DNA of 64,000 nt from Nocardiopsis sp. YSL2 (lineage in GTDB: Bacteria; Actinomycetota; Actinomycetes; Streptosporangiales; Streptosporangiaceae), in contig NZ_JAMOAO010000001.1 in NCBI RefSeq assembly GCF_030555055.1, positions 5,704,001 through 5,768,000 on the forward strand. The letters run 5' to 3'. This document shows positions 26,002-33,609 of this stretch, piece by piece; within the stretch, counting starts at the first letter, position 1; each line of letters starts with the position of its first letter. The notes beneath the pieces were generated by a model, which saw nothing but the letters and a program-made list of their open reading frames with translations, was not told the DNA's origin and ran no database searches. The position numbers were made by a program, and so were the translations under genes.

Positions 26002-27398
26002 GCCTCCCATGGGATGTCTGCGGTCAGGACGGTTCCGCCGCCCGCCGGGCTATGGACCCTCAGGGTGCCGTCGACGGCGTCGAGACGGTCCCACAGCCCG
26101 TACAGGCCGGTGCCCGTCTCGGGGTCGGCGCCGCCCACACCGTCGTCGGTGACGGTGAGGCGCAGCAGGTCACGGCTCCCGCGGGCGGAACCGCGCACCC
26201 GCTCGACGGCGACGGTCACCTCTTCGGCCCGCGCGTGCTTGGCGACGTTGTTGAGCGCCTCGCACACGGCGTAGTAGGCGACGGCCTCGGCGCGCGGGGA
26301 GGGCCGCTCCTGCAGGTCGATGTCGACCCGCACGGGGACGGGTGCGCGCCCGGCCGCCACCGGCAGGGCCGAGGCCAGCCCGTGGTCGGTCAGGACCCGG
26401 GGGTGCAGGCCGCGTGCGACCTGGCGCAGTTCGTCCATGACCTCCTTGGACTCCTGCTGCGCCTCGGTGATCAGCTCCAGTGCCCGGTCGGGGTCGGAGG
26501 CCACGCGTGCGCGGGCCCGGGTCAACGTCATGGACAGGGCCAGCAGGCGCTGTTGTGCGCCGTCGTGGAGGTCGCGCTCGATTCGGGTGCGCTCGGCCTC
26601 GGCGGCGTCGACCATCCGCAGCCGGCTGCTCTGGAGGTGCATCAGGCGGCGGCGCACGCGTACCTCGGGCGCGTCGAACAGCAGCACCCGGTGGAGCAGG
26701 ACCTCGGTGGCGACCAGGTACGGCGTCAGGCGCAGCCCCACCAGGGCGGCGAGCACGCCAGCCACGACCAGGCCCAGCGGGCCGGCGAGGTCGGCCGGGC
26801 TGCCCAGGAGGAGGACGAACGCGATGCCGAACAGGGCCGCGGCGGCGGACGCCGCACCGCACACGACCAGCACCACGACCAGGCCGCCGGCCAGGAGGCC
26901 GTGCAGGCCCGCGATCGTGGTGTAGGCGACCATGGACCAGGCGTCGCGGCCGAACACGAACCGCCAGGCGCGCAGCAGCGGGGTGTCGTCGGCCAGGGGG
27001 TCGGGTGCGCCGCTCTCCACGATGCCGAACACCGTGCCCAGCCGTCTGCGCTGCACCGTGCAGCCCAGCCTGGCCAACAGGGTGGCCAGCGGCGGCAGGA
27101 GGATGACGAAGACGACCGCGTCCACCAGGAGCTCGTACCACTCTCGGGCGGGCGTGACCTCCTGCCAGGGCGTGACGATCGTGAGGCCGACCCACGTCGC
27201 CGACACCACCAGGACGAGGCCCGGCACCAGGTAGAACAGTGCCAGGGCCAGGGAGGTCATGAGGTGCAGCACCTCGATCGAGCGCGCCTTCCACGTGGGA
27301 CCATGGTCCATGGTCACCCGGGGCAGGCCGGAGACGAGCCGCGGGAGGAACCTTCCCCCCGCGCCCCGCACGCCGTCTCCGGTGTTCTGTTCGGTCAC
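25998..27398 (-). CDS. HisKA_3-type sensor histidine kinase
   Basis: A membrane sensor kinase of 466 aa. The N-terminal half has four to five predicted helices (about residues 45-75, 88-110, 160-200, 205-232) with almost no extracellular loop, so it probably senses the membrane itself. The dimerisation helix contains ERDLHDGAQQRL with phospho-acceptor His278. The ATPase domain has EALNNVAKHA (N box) and DDGVGG with GTGLYGLWDRL. This layout is that of LiaS/VraS/DesK-type kinases. It heads the operon with the response regulator and DUF4097 protein. The signal is unknown; envelope stress is the family precedent. Confidence 0.9.
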   Translation of the reverse strand: MTEQNTGDGVRGAGGRFLPRLVSGLPRVTMDHGPTWKARSIEVLHLMTSLALALFYLVPGLVLVVSATWVGLTIVTPWQEVTPAREWYELLVDAVVFVILLPPLATLLARLGCTVQRRRLGTVFGIVESGAPDPLADDTPLLRAWRFVFGRDAWSMVAYTTIAGLHGLLAGGLVVVLVVCGAASAAAALFGIAFVLLLGSPADLAGPLGLVVAGVLAALVGLRLTPYLVATEVLLHRVLLFDAPEVRVRRRLMHLQSSRLRMVDAAEAERTRIERDLHDGAQQRLLALSMTLTRARARVASDPDRALELITEAQQESKEVMDELRQVARGLHPRVLTDHGLASALPVAAGRAPVPVRVDIDLQERPSPRAEAVAYYAVCEALNNVAKHARAEEVTVAVERVRGSARGSRDLLRLTVTDDGVGGADPETGTGLYGLWDRLDAVDGTLRVHSPAGGGTVLTADIPWEA

Positions 27399-27510
27399 GC
27401 GTCCAATCTAGGATTTCTCGGCCCCGCGGAACGAGGCCATCAACACGAGAAGTCGTGGTGGTGCGAGCACTACCGGGTCCTGGCGTGCGGGAACGAGGGA
27501 GGTGGCGGCC

Positions 27511-28236
27511 ATGGAGGCGGCGGGAGTGCCGGTGCGGCCGGTCCTGGACGATGTGGGCCGGATCAACCCGTTCTTCCACGTGGTGGCCACCCGGGCCGGG
27601 GAGCCCGGGTGGCGCCCGGTGGACGGTTGCACCGCGGAGGAGGCGGGCAGGCGGGTGGCGGACGTGCGCGGACGCCTGGCCCGGGTGGCGGGCGGTGATC
27701 CCGCCGTTGTCGAGTGGCGGGTGGCCGCCTCGCTGTTCCACCAGGGTCTGGTCACCCGGCTGCTGTCGCCGGTGCTGGCCGCCGGGCTGTGCCACGGCGT
27801 CCTGGTCGACGCGCGCGCCTTCGACTGGCGCACGGACGGGGCCGAGCTCTCGACCGGGCAGCGGAGGGCCGCGCGTGTGAGCGGGGGCGCGGCGGGTGTG
27901 GCGGACTGGATCCAGGAGAGCGTGGTCACGGGGGCGGCGGCCCGCGTGGCGGAGGCACTGGCCGAGGCCGGACGGGTGGCACCGGGACTGCTGTGGGGGA
28001 ACGCGGCCGCGGCGCTGGCCGGGGCGGTCCGAGCCCTGGGTTCGGCCCGCCCCGGGGTACGGGCGGCCGCCGAGTCGGTGGCCCGCGACCTGCTCTCCCG
28101 GCCCGCCCTGGCGGGCACCGCCGGCTACCGGGGCGTGGACGCCGAAGGGCTCGCGGTGTTCCGGCGCACCACGTGCTGCCTGTACTACCGGTTGCCCGGT
28201 GGCGGCCTGTGCGGCGACTGCGCTCTGCGGGACTGA
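27511..28236 (+). CDS. FhuF-like ferric-siderophore reductase ([2Fe-2S] protein)
   Basis: A 241-aa protein ending with the FhuF cluster motif: Cys222 and Cys223, then 10 residues, Cys234, 2 residues, Cys237 (CCLYYRLPGGGLCGDC). This unusual C-C-x10-C-x2-C site binds a [2Fe-2S] cluster and lets FhuF-type proteins reduce iron in hydroxamate siderophores. The N-terminal region is helical and matches the family only loosely. The ATG at 27511 follows GGAGG by 8 bases; a GTG at 27502 is too close to that site. It is divergent from the sensor kinase operon. With the SIP flavoprotein, the window encodes both known types of siderophore reductase. Confidence 0.82.
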   Translation: MEAAGVPVRPVLDDVGRINPFFHVVATRAGEPGWRPVDGCTAEEAGRRVADVRGRLARVAGGDPAVVEWRVAASLFHQGLVTRLLSPVLAAGLCHGVLVDARAFDWRTDGAELSTGQRRAARVSGGAAGVADWIQESVVTGAAARVAEALAEAGRVAPGLLWGNAAAALAGAVRALGSARPGVRAAAESVARDLLSRPALAGTAGYRGVDAEGLAVFRRTTCCLYYRLPGGGLCGDCALRD

Positions 28237-28357
28237 GCGGGGCACCGGGCGCCGACCCCTTGGTCCGGCCGACAGCCCGTTCTCTCGGTCATCCGTGGAC
28301 ACCCTCGCCGGACGGATCCGGGGGCCGGGGCGCAGCGTCCGGCACGGCGAGAATGCG

Positions 28358-28383
28358 TCTCACATTATGAGAATCGAATCTCA
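28358..28383. promoter_or_regulatory. Three TCTCA/TGAGA half-sites upstream of methyltransferase
   Basis: TCTCA (28358), TGAGA (28368) and TCTCA (28379) alternate with 5- and 6-base spacers in an AT-richer patch about 70 bp before the methyltransferase start. This looks like a two-dimer regulator site; no regulator gene is adjacent. Confidence 0.4.
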
Positions 28384-28452
28384 GAAAGAGAGACAAGGGT
28401 GTATCGTCGCAGACGTCGGAAGACGCGACCCCCAACGACGAGGACGGACCCC

Positions 28453-29250
28453 ATGTCCCGGTACACGCACGGCCAGCACCGATCGGTGACCGATTCCTAC
28501 CGCTGGCGCAACGCGGAGAACTCCGCCGCCTACGTGCTGGACGAGATGGTGCCCGGCCGTTCCCTGCTCGATGTGGGCTGCGGCCCCGGCAGTATCACCG
28601 CCGACCTGGCCGCCCGTGTGGCCCCCGGCCCCGTCACGGCGGTGGACGCCTCCCCCGAGGCCGTCGAGCTGGCCCGCGAGACCGCCCGGCAGGCGGGCAA
28701 CGGCGCCATCGACTTCCGGGTCGCCGACGTGCACGACCTGGACCTGCCCGACGACACCTTCGACATCGTGCACGCCCACCAGGTCCTGCAGCACGTGGCC
28801 GATCCGGTGCGGGCGCTGACCGAGATGCGCAGGGTCGCGGCCCCCGGCGGGATCGTCGCCGCCTGCGACAGCGACTACTCGGCCATGTACTGGTACCCGC
28901 TGCTGCCGGAGATCCAGGAGTGGATGGACCTGTACCAGAGGGTCGCCCGTGCCAACGGCGGGGAGCCCGACGCCGGCCGCCGCATGGTCGCCTGGGCCCG
29001 CCAGGCCGGTTTCACCGACGTGACCTACACGTTGGAGGTGTGGAGCCACTCCGCTCCGGACCGCCGGGCCTGGTGGGGGCAGATGTGGGCCAAGCGCATC
29101 CTGGAGTCGGACATGGGCCGCCAGGCCGTCGCCGAGGGCTTCGCCACCCGCGAGGACCTGGAGCGCATCTCGGCCGGGTGGACCACCTGGAGCAACGACC
29201 CCGACGGTGTGTTCGCGGTACCGCGCGGCGCGGTCGTGTGCCGCCTCTGA
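28453..29250 (+). CDS. Class I SAM-dependent methyltransferase
   Basis: A 265-aa methyltransferase of the UbiE/Methyltransf_11 kind. SAM-binding motif I is LLDVGCGPGSITADL at about residues 37-51, followed by the acidic VTAVDASPEAV and the post-motif DLPDDTFDIVHAHQVLQH. The C-terminal part has several aromatic residues (YSAMYWYPLLPEIQEW) that may line a small-molecule pocket. The ATG at 28453 follows GAGGACGG. Upstream lie three inverted half-sites. Substrate unknown. Confidence 0.87.
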   Translation: MSRYTHGQHRSVTDSYRWRNAENSAAYVLDEMVPGRSLLDVGCGPGSITADLAARVAPGPVTAVDASPEAVELARETARQAGNGAIDFRVADVHDLDLPDDTFDIVHAHQVLQHVADPVRALTEMRRVAAPGGIVAACDSDYSAMYWYPLLPEIQEWMDLYQRVARANGGEPDAGRRMVAWARQAGFTDVTYTLEVWSHSAPDRRAWWGQMWAKRILESDMGRQAVAEGFATREDLERISAGWTTWSNDPDGVFAVPRGAVVCRL

Positions 29251-29254
29251 GGGG

Positions 29255-29283
29255 GTGGGGCCTCCTGTGCGGGGAGGCCCCAC
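29255..29283. terminator. 11-bp bidirectional hairpin terminator
   Basis: GTGGGGCCTCC and GGAGGCCCCAC form a perfect stem with a 7-base loop. It fills the 37-bp gap between the stop codons of two convergent methyltransferase genes. Confidence 0.75.
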
Positions 29284-29287
29284 GGGT

Positions 29288-29923
29288 TCAGCCGCGCCTA
29301 CGGGCGCGCAGGACGGCGTCGCGCATGGCGATCTCCCGTCCGTCCGCGACGGTGACCGTGCGCGGCCTGGCCGCGGCGGTGACCACCTCCCACTCCTCCG
29401 GGTCCAGCGCGTCCGCCATCTCCTCGGCCGTGACGTGGGCGCCGGTCACCCCGGCGTGCGGGGCCTCGGAGTGCCGGTCCGACGGATGGTGGCCGACCAC
29501 CACCAGTGTTCCGCCCGGCACGACCAGCGATCCCAGCCGGCGGTACAGCTCCTGAGGCGGACCCTGCGGGTGCGCGTAGTGCGTGCACACCAGGTCGAAC
29601 CGCTCCTGCGGCGTCCACTCCGTCAGGTCGGCCTGGACCCAGTCGATCCGGTCGGTGACGTCGCCGTCCAGATGCGCTGCGTTGCGGCGCGCACGCTCCA
29701 GTGCGCCCGCGGCGATGTCCACCGCGGTCACACGCCAGCCGTGGGAGGCCAGCCAAACGGCCTCGGCCCCTTCTCCCGCCCCCGCGTCCAAGGCCGTGCC
29801 GGGGGCGAGCTCCCCCGTCTCGGCCACCAACTGCGGGTTGGGCGGCCTCCCCTGGGAGACATGGCCGTGGCCGTGACCCTGGTAGCGCTGCTCCCAGTAG
29901 GCGCGGCTGAACTCCTCGGGCAT
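29288..29923 (-). CDS. SAM-dependent methyltransferase
   Basis: A 211-aa class I methyltransferase. It starts with EEFSRAYWEQRYQGHGHGHVS, and motif I reads ALDAGAGEGAEAVWLA, then VTAVDIAAGALERAR. The fold and YWEQRY opening are like tellurite-resistance TehB/thiopurine-type enzymes (CxxGxG replaced by AGAGEG). The ATG at 29923 has GGAGAGGGG upstream. It lies 20 bp after the flavoprotein gene on the same strand and is probably co-transcribed with it. A Gly-His run near residue 17-21 (GHGHGH) is unusual and could bind metal. Substrate unknown. Confidence 0.85.
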   Translation of the reverse strand: MPEEFSRAYWEQRYQGHGHGHVSQGRPPNPQLVAETGELAPGTALDAGAGEGAEAVWLASHGWRVTAVDIAAGALERARRNAAHLDGDVTDRIDWVQADLTEWTPQERFDLVCTHYAHPQGPPQELYRRLGSLVVPGGTLVVVGHHPSDRHSEAPHAGVTGAHVTAEEMADALDPEEWEVVTAAARPRTVTVADGREIAMRDAVLRARRRG

Positions 29924-29943
29924 CTCGATCCCCTCTCCGCGCT

Positions 29944-30963
29944 TCACCGTCCGTGGCGCCGATCGCCCAGGACCCGCTCGCTCACCCTCGACTCCGACGC
30001 GGGTGAGAACGGGTCCTCGTACACCGCGACCGCGCGCTCGACCTCCTCGGCGACCAGGTCCGCGTTGATCCGGGCCCCGGCGAGGGCGCCCGCCGACGCC
30101 GAGGCGCCCACCTGTGCGGACAGGTCGGTGACGTTGCCCGCCGCCCACACACCGGGCACGTCCGTGGCACCGCCGGCGTCGACGGCGATGTGCTCGCCCA
30201 TGCCCGAGGGGTGCGCGCTCGGGCGCAGCCCCAGCTCGGACAGGAAGCCCGTCCGGGCCACCATCCGCGGCGCCACCGCCAGGGCCTGGCGTCCGACCAC
30301 CGTGCCGTCGTCCAGACGGACCCCCGACAGGCGCCCCTCCTTGGTCTCCAGCGCGGCGACCCCGCCGGGCACCACGGCGATGCCCCGCGCGGCCAGCTTC
30401 CGCGCGTCCTCCGCGCTCAGCGGCTCCGCGGTGTGGGTGAAGTACACGACGTCATCGCTGAGCTGGCGGAAGAGCAGCGCCTGGTGCACCGACATCGGAC
30501 CCGTGGCGAGCACGCCGACGGCCTGGTCCCGCACCTCCCATCCGTGGCAGTACGGGCAGTGCAGGACGTCGGCTCCCCACAACTCCCCGAGCCCGGGCAC
30601 GGACGGCAGATCGTCGACCAGCCCCGTCGTCACCAGCAGCCGCCGCGTGCGCACCGCGCGTCCGTCGGCCAGTGCCACGGAGAACCCGGCCCCCTCCCGT
30701 GCCGCGGAGGCGACCTCGCCGCTCACCACGTGCCCCCCGTAGCCGCGTACCTCCGCCCGGCCGCGTTCGAGCAGTTCCGCGGGCGGAGTGCCGTCCAGGG
30801 CCAGCAGTCCGTGGACACCCCCGGCCGGGGCGTTGCGCGGGGCTCCCGCGTCGATCACCACCACCGAACGGCGCGACCGGGCCAGCATCAGGGCCCCGTT
30901 CAAGCCGGCGGCACCGCCGCCGACCACCACCACGTCGTAGTCGTCTTCCAGACGATCGGTCAT
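29944..30963 (-). CDS. Thioredoxin-reductase-like FAD/NAD(P)-dependent oxidoreductase
   Basis: A two-nucleotide-domain flavoprotein of 339 aa. The FAD motif VVGGGAAGLNGA begins near residue 13. HCPYCHGWE at 135-143 supplies a possible redox pair Cys136/Cys139, placed as in low-molecular-weight thioredoxin reductases. The C-terminal VWAAGNVTD closes the FAD site. The NAD(P) motif GVLATGPMS is atypical, so the physiological donor and acceptor are uncertain; related proteins act on thiols in natural-product or detoxification pathways. The ATG at 30963 has GGAGG 8 bases upstream. It is divergent from a cupin-type regulator across 79 bp. Confidence 0.87.
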   Translation of the reverse strand: MTDRLEDDYDVVVVGGGAAGLNGALMLARSRRSVVVIDAGAPRNAPAGGVHGLLALDGTPPAELLERGRAEVRGYGGHVVSGEVASAAREGAGFSVALADGRAVRTRRLLVTTGLVDDLPSVPGLGELWGADVLHCPYCHGWEVRDQAVGVLATGPMSVHQALLFRQLSDDVVYFTHTAEPLSAEDARKLAARGIAVVPGGVAALETKEGRLSGVRLDDGTVVGRQALAVAPRMVARTGFLSELGLRPSAHPSGMGEHIAVDAGGATDVPGVWAAGNVTDLSAQVGASASAGALAGARINADLVAEEVERAVAVYEDPFSPASESRVSERVLGDRRHGR

Positions 30964-31018
30964 CTCGACCACCTCCGCGACCACTCTGCGGCCCTGCCCC
31001 GAAGACCAACAAACCTTC

Positions 31019-31033
31019 TTGCCGGTCTGGCAA
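31019..31033. promoter_or_regulatory. Operator candidate for XRE-cupin regulator
   Basis: TTGCC and GGCAA form an inverted repeat with a 5-base centre, just before the start of the regulator and inside the divergent promoter region shared with the flavoprotein. Binding by the adjacent regulator is inferred. Confidence 0.45.
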
Positions 31034-31042
31034 AGTGGGTGC

Positions 31043-31648
31043 ATGGACCACGAACTCGATCGGGCCCTCGACAGTGTCGGACCCCGGCTGCGGACCCTGC
31101 GGCGACAGCGCGAGACCACCCTGACCGACCTGTCCGCGGCGACCGGCATCTCGGTGAGCACACTGTCCCGCCTGGAGACCGGTGACCGGCGCCCCACGCT
31201 GGAACTCCTGCTCCCCCTGGCCAAGGCGCACGGCGTCTCACTCGACGAACTCGTGGACGCCCCGCCCACGGGCGACCCGCGCGTGCACCTGCGCCCGGTC
31301 ACGAACAACGGCATGACGATGATCCCGCTGACCCGTCGGGCGGGCGGTATCCAGGCCTACAAGGTGGTCCTGCCGGGCGGGGGCGCCCGTTCCGAACCCG
31401 ATCTCCAGACCCATGAGGGCTACGAGTGGCTCTACGTCCTCAACGGGCGCCTGCGGGTCATCCTGGGCGAGCACGACCTGGTGCTCGGCCCGGGCGAGGC
31501 GGCCGAGTTCGACACCCGCGTGCCCCACTGGTTCGGTACCGTCGACGAGGACTCGGTCGAGGTCCTCAGCCTGTTCGGCCGCCAGGGCGAGCGCGCCCAC
31601 CTGCGCGCCCGGCCCAGGGCCAAGCGCTCGTCCGGAGAGGCACCCTAG
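31043..31648 (+). CDS. XRE-family regulator with C-terminal cupin
   Basis: A 201-aa regulator. Residues about 12-65 form a Cro/CI helix-turn-helix (RTLRRQRETTLTDLSAATGISVSTLSRLETGDRRPTLELLLPLA). The C-terminal half is a cupin: HEGYEWLYVLNGRLRVILGEHDLVLGPGEAAEFDTRVPHWF, with His and Glu at metal-binding positions. Such proteins sense a small molecule through the cupin. The ATG at 31043 is the first in frame to keep the family start. It is divergent from the thioredoxin-reductase-like gene and probably controls it. Its stop abuts the stop of the macro-domain pseudogene. Confidence 0.88.
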   Translation: MDHELDRALDSVGPRLRTLRRQRETTLTDLSAATGISVSTLSRLETGDRRPTLELLLPLAKAHGVSLDELVDAPPTGDPRVHLRPVTNNGMTMIPLTRRAGGIQAYKVVLPGGGARSEPDLQTHEGYEWLYVLNGRLRVILGEHDLVLGPGEAAEFDTRVPHWFGTVDEDSVEVLSLFGRQGERAHLRARPRAKRSSGEAP

Positions 31649-32155
31649 TCAGGCGCCCGCGTCGTAGACGGTCACCCGGATCCGGCGGGCCAGCAGTTCG
31701 GCCTCGATGAGGGGCTGGACCCGCTCCCACTTCCCGCCCGCCAACCCGCAGCCGATCCGGGGCATGTGCACGGTGGCCCCCAGTTCCAGAACCCGCGGGG
31801 CCAGGGCGCGCAGGCAGGCGGCGATCGCCTCGTAGCGTACGGGCGGGCCGCCGCTGCCGGGCCGAGTGCCGTGCTGGGCCACCATGTTCGCCACTCACAC
31901 GTCGGGCCCGACCTGGACCAGGCGCACCGCGCCCAGGCCGAAGTCGTTCGCGGCCCGTCGGCGGTGCCAGGCCCGGTAGTCGCGCTCGGGCTCGGGCCAG
32001 CGCCTGGACGGGGCCAGGACGAAGCCCTTGCCCCAGCCGCCGCGGTTGTTGCACACGTGGGCGATGACCTTGGGTCCGGCGGCCTGTGGACTGGTGGCGT
32101 CGCCGCGCACGAAACGCAGGCCCGGCGGCGTCGCGCCAGTGGACGAAGGGGGCAT
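31649..32155 (-). pseudogene. Macro-domain (ADP-ribose-binding) gene interrupted by an in-frame TGA
   Basis: Two halves of one macro-domain protein lie in the same frame. The first 86 codons read GDATSPQAAGPKVIAHVCNN with GGWGKGFVLAPSRRWP, the macro fold's ligand loop; the second half reads VANMVAQHG, AACLRALAPRVLELGATVHMPRIGCGLAGGKWE. They are separated by a single TGA at 31895-31897 exactly where homologues usually have a Trp codon in (V/L)WVANM. A one-base TGG-to-TGA change explains this. No frameshift is needed; the intact product would be 168 aa. A sequencing error or genuine stop read-through are the alternatives. Macro domains bind or hydrolyse ADP-ribose derivatives; the second half alone is unlikely to fold. 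Confidence 0.8.
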
Positions 32156-32265
32156 GCGGGCACACTAGCCGGTGGCCACGACACCGCGCGTGTCCCTGGC
32201 GGGCCGACCCGCGCGGGGATATCGTCGACTACCGTGCGGATACCGCCGTTCCCGCTGGAGGTACC

Positions 32266-32673
32266 TTGTCCGACCTGCCGATCGGCTACTGGCTCAAACA
32301 CCTGGACCGGCTCATCGAGAACGACCTCGACCGCACCCTGGCCGCCGAGGACCTGGGACGGCGTCACTGGCAGGTGCTCAACTCCCTGCACTCCGAACCG
32401 GGCACGGTCGCCGACCTGGACCGCAGGCTGGCCGCCTTCCTGGAGGAGGACGAACCCTCGGTCGCCCCGGTCGTGGACGAACTGCGCGGGCGAGGCTGGA
32501 TCGACGGCCTGGTCGCCCTGTCCCTGTCGGCCCAGGGCGAGGCCGCGCACGACGTGCTGTTCGAGAAGGTGCAGGGCGCGCGCCGCCGCCTGGCCCAGGG
32601 CATCAGCGCCGAGGAGTACCGGGCCACCGTCGACGTCCTGGAGCGGATGGCGGCCAACCTCGAGCAGGGCTGA
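32266..32673 (+). CDS. Small winged-helix protein, MarR-like
   Basis: A 135-aa protein with a MarR-like pattern: GYWLKHLDRLIENDLDRTLAAEDLGRRHWQVLNSLH as the dimer helix, then AFLEEDEPSVAPVVDELRGRGWIDG as recognition helix and turn, then a C-terminal helical tail. The wing is short (LVALSLSAQGEAAHDVLF). The start is a TTG at 32266 with GGAGG 4 bases upstream, so initiation is convincing although the codon is rare. It lies upstream of a convergent GNAT gene. It is probably a regulator; its target is unknown. Confidence 0.78.
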   Translation: MSDLPIGYWLKHLDRLIENDLDRTLAAEDLGRRHWQVLNSLHSEPGTVADLDRRLAAFLEEDEPSVAPVVDELRGRGWIDGLVALSLSAQGEAAHDVLFEKVQGARRRLAQGISAEEYRATVDVLERMAANLEQG

Positions 32674-32696
32674 TCTCCCGTCGGGCGGGGAGGCGC

Positions 32697-33263
32697 TCAG
32701 GCACCACCGACCGGCAGGTCCTTGACCAGTTCGACGAACTCCAGGTCGGAGCGCTTGGGCAGGCCGAAGGCCTCATCGCCGTAGGGGAAGGGCTCGGTGT
32801 TGCCGGTGGCCTTGTAGCCGCGCCGCTCGTACCAGGCGATGAGCTCGGTGCGCTGGCGGATCACCATCATCCGCATGCGCCGGCTGCCCCAGTCGGCCAC
32901 GGCGGACCGCTCGGCCTCGGCGAGCACGATCCTGCCCAGGCCCCCGCCCTGTCGTCCGGGGCGGACCGAGAACATGCCGAAGTAGGCGTCCTCCCCGTCG
33001 CGGCGCAGCTCACAGCAGGCCACGAGGTCACCGTCGGCCTCGGCGACCAGCAGCCGGGTGTCCGAGCGGTCCAGCAGTGCGCCCATGCCGTCGGCGTCCA
33101 CGCGCTGGCCGTCGAGCAGGTCCGCCTCGGTCGTCCAGCCCTGCTTGGAGGAGTCGCCGCGATAGCAGGAGTTGACCAGGTCCACCAGAGCGGGAACGTC
33201 GGCGGGGGTGGCATCGCGGTAGGCCGGAGCCGGCCTGTGCTGGTCGTGGTGGCTGTTCGTCAC
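32697..33263 (-). CDS. GNAT-family N-acetyltransferase
   Basis: A 188-aa acetyltransferase. The acetyl-CoA pyrophosphate-binding loop is RQGGGLGR at about 104-111, after the core strand AYFGMFSVRP. Earlier motifs are YRDATPADVPALVDLVNSCYRG and the later RTELIAWYERRGYKATG, which is the usual helix 4/strand 6 region. The GTG at 33263 has AGGAGG 5 bases upstream. The substrate is unknown. Confidence 0.88.
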   Translation of the reverse strand: MTNSHHDQHRPAPAYRDATPADVPALVDLVNSCYRGDSSKQGWTTEADLLDGQRVDADGMGALLDRSDTRLLVAEADGDLVACCELRRDGEDAYFGMFSVRPGRQGGGLGRIVLAEAERSAVADWGSRRMRMMVIRQRTELIAWYERRGYKATGNTEPFPYGDEAFGLPKRSDLEFVELVKDLPVGGA

Positions 33264-33444
33264 GCTGTCCTCCTGCGCCGTCGGTGTGTCGCGATCCAGT
33301 ATCGGCCACACCGGAGGCGTCCGTGCGCGGCGGGCCGCCCCAGCCCCGTGCCGCGGGTTCCGGTTCGCAGTGGTGCTGGCTCCACCCCCGCTCCTCGTGT
33401 GTACGGCCCCGACTTTCGGGTCCCGCGAGCGTCGTTTCGGTGCC

Positions 33445-33600
33445 ATGGACACGACCGACACCCCGTTCACCCGCGTCGCCGTCGAGACCCGCTACGTGCT
33501 GTTGGGCTGCCCCCTGGCCGTGGTCTCCTTCGCCGCGGTCCTGGCCGGGCTCGCCGAGTCCACCGAGCCCGCCGCGCGTGCCCGGTGTGGTCTGGGGCTC
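33445..33600 (+). pseudogene. N-terminal remnant of a membrane sensor protein
   Basis: From ATG 33445 the first 40 codons encode TPFTRVAVETRYVLLGCPL followed by a hydrophobic helix (AVVSFAAVLAGLAES), which resembles the opening of the putative-sensor domain of actinobacterial histidine kinases. The family character stops near 33570 and the frame then runs into the reverse strand of the LysR gene. This looks like the stump of a larger gene lost by deletion. The evidence is only a short stretch, so confidence is limited. Confidence 0.4.
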
Positions 33601-33609
33601 CGGCCCGCG

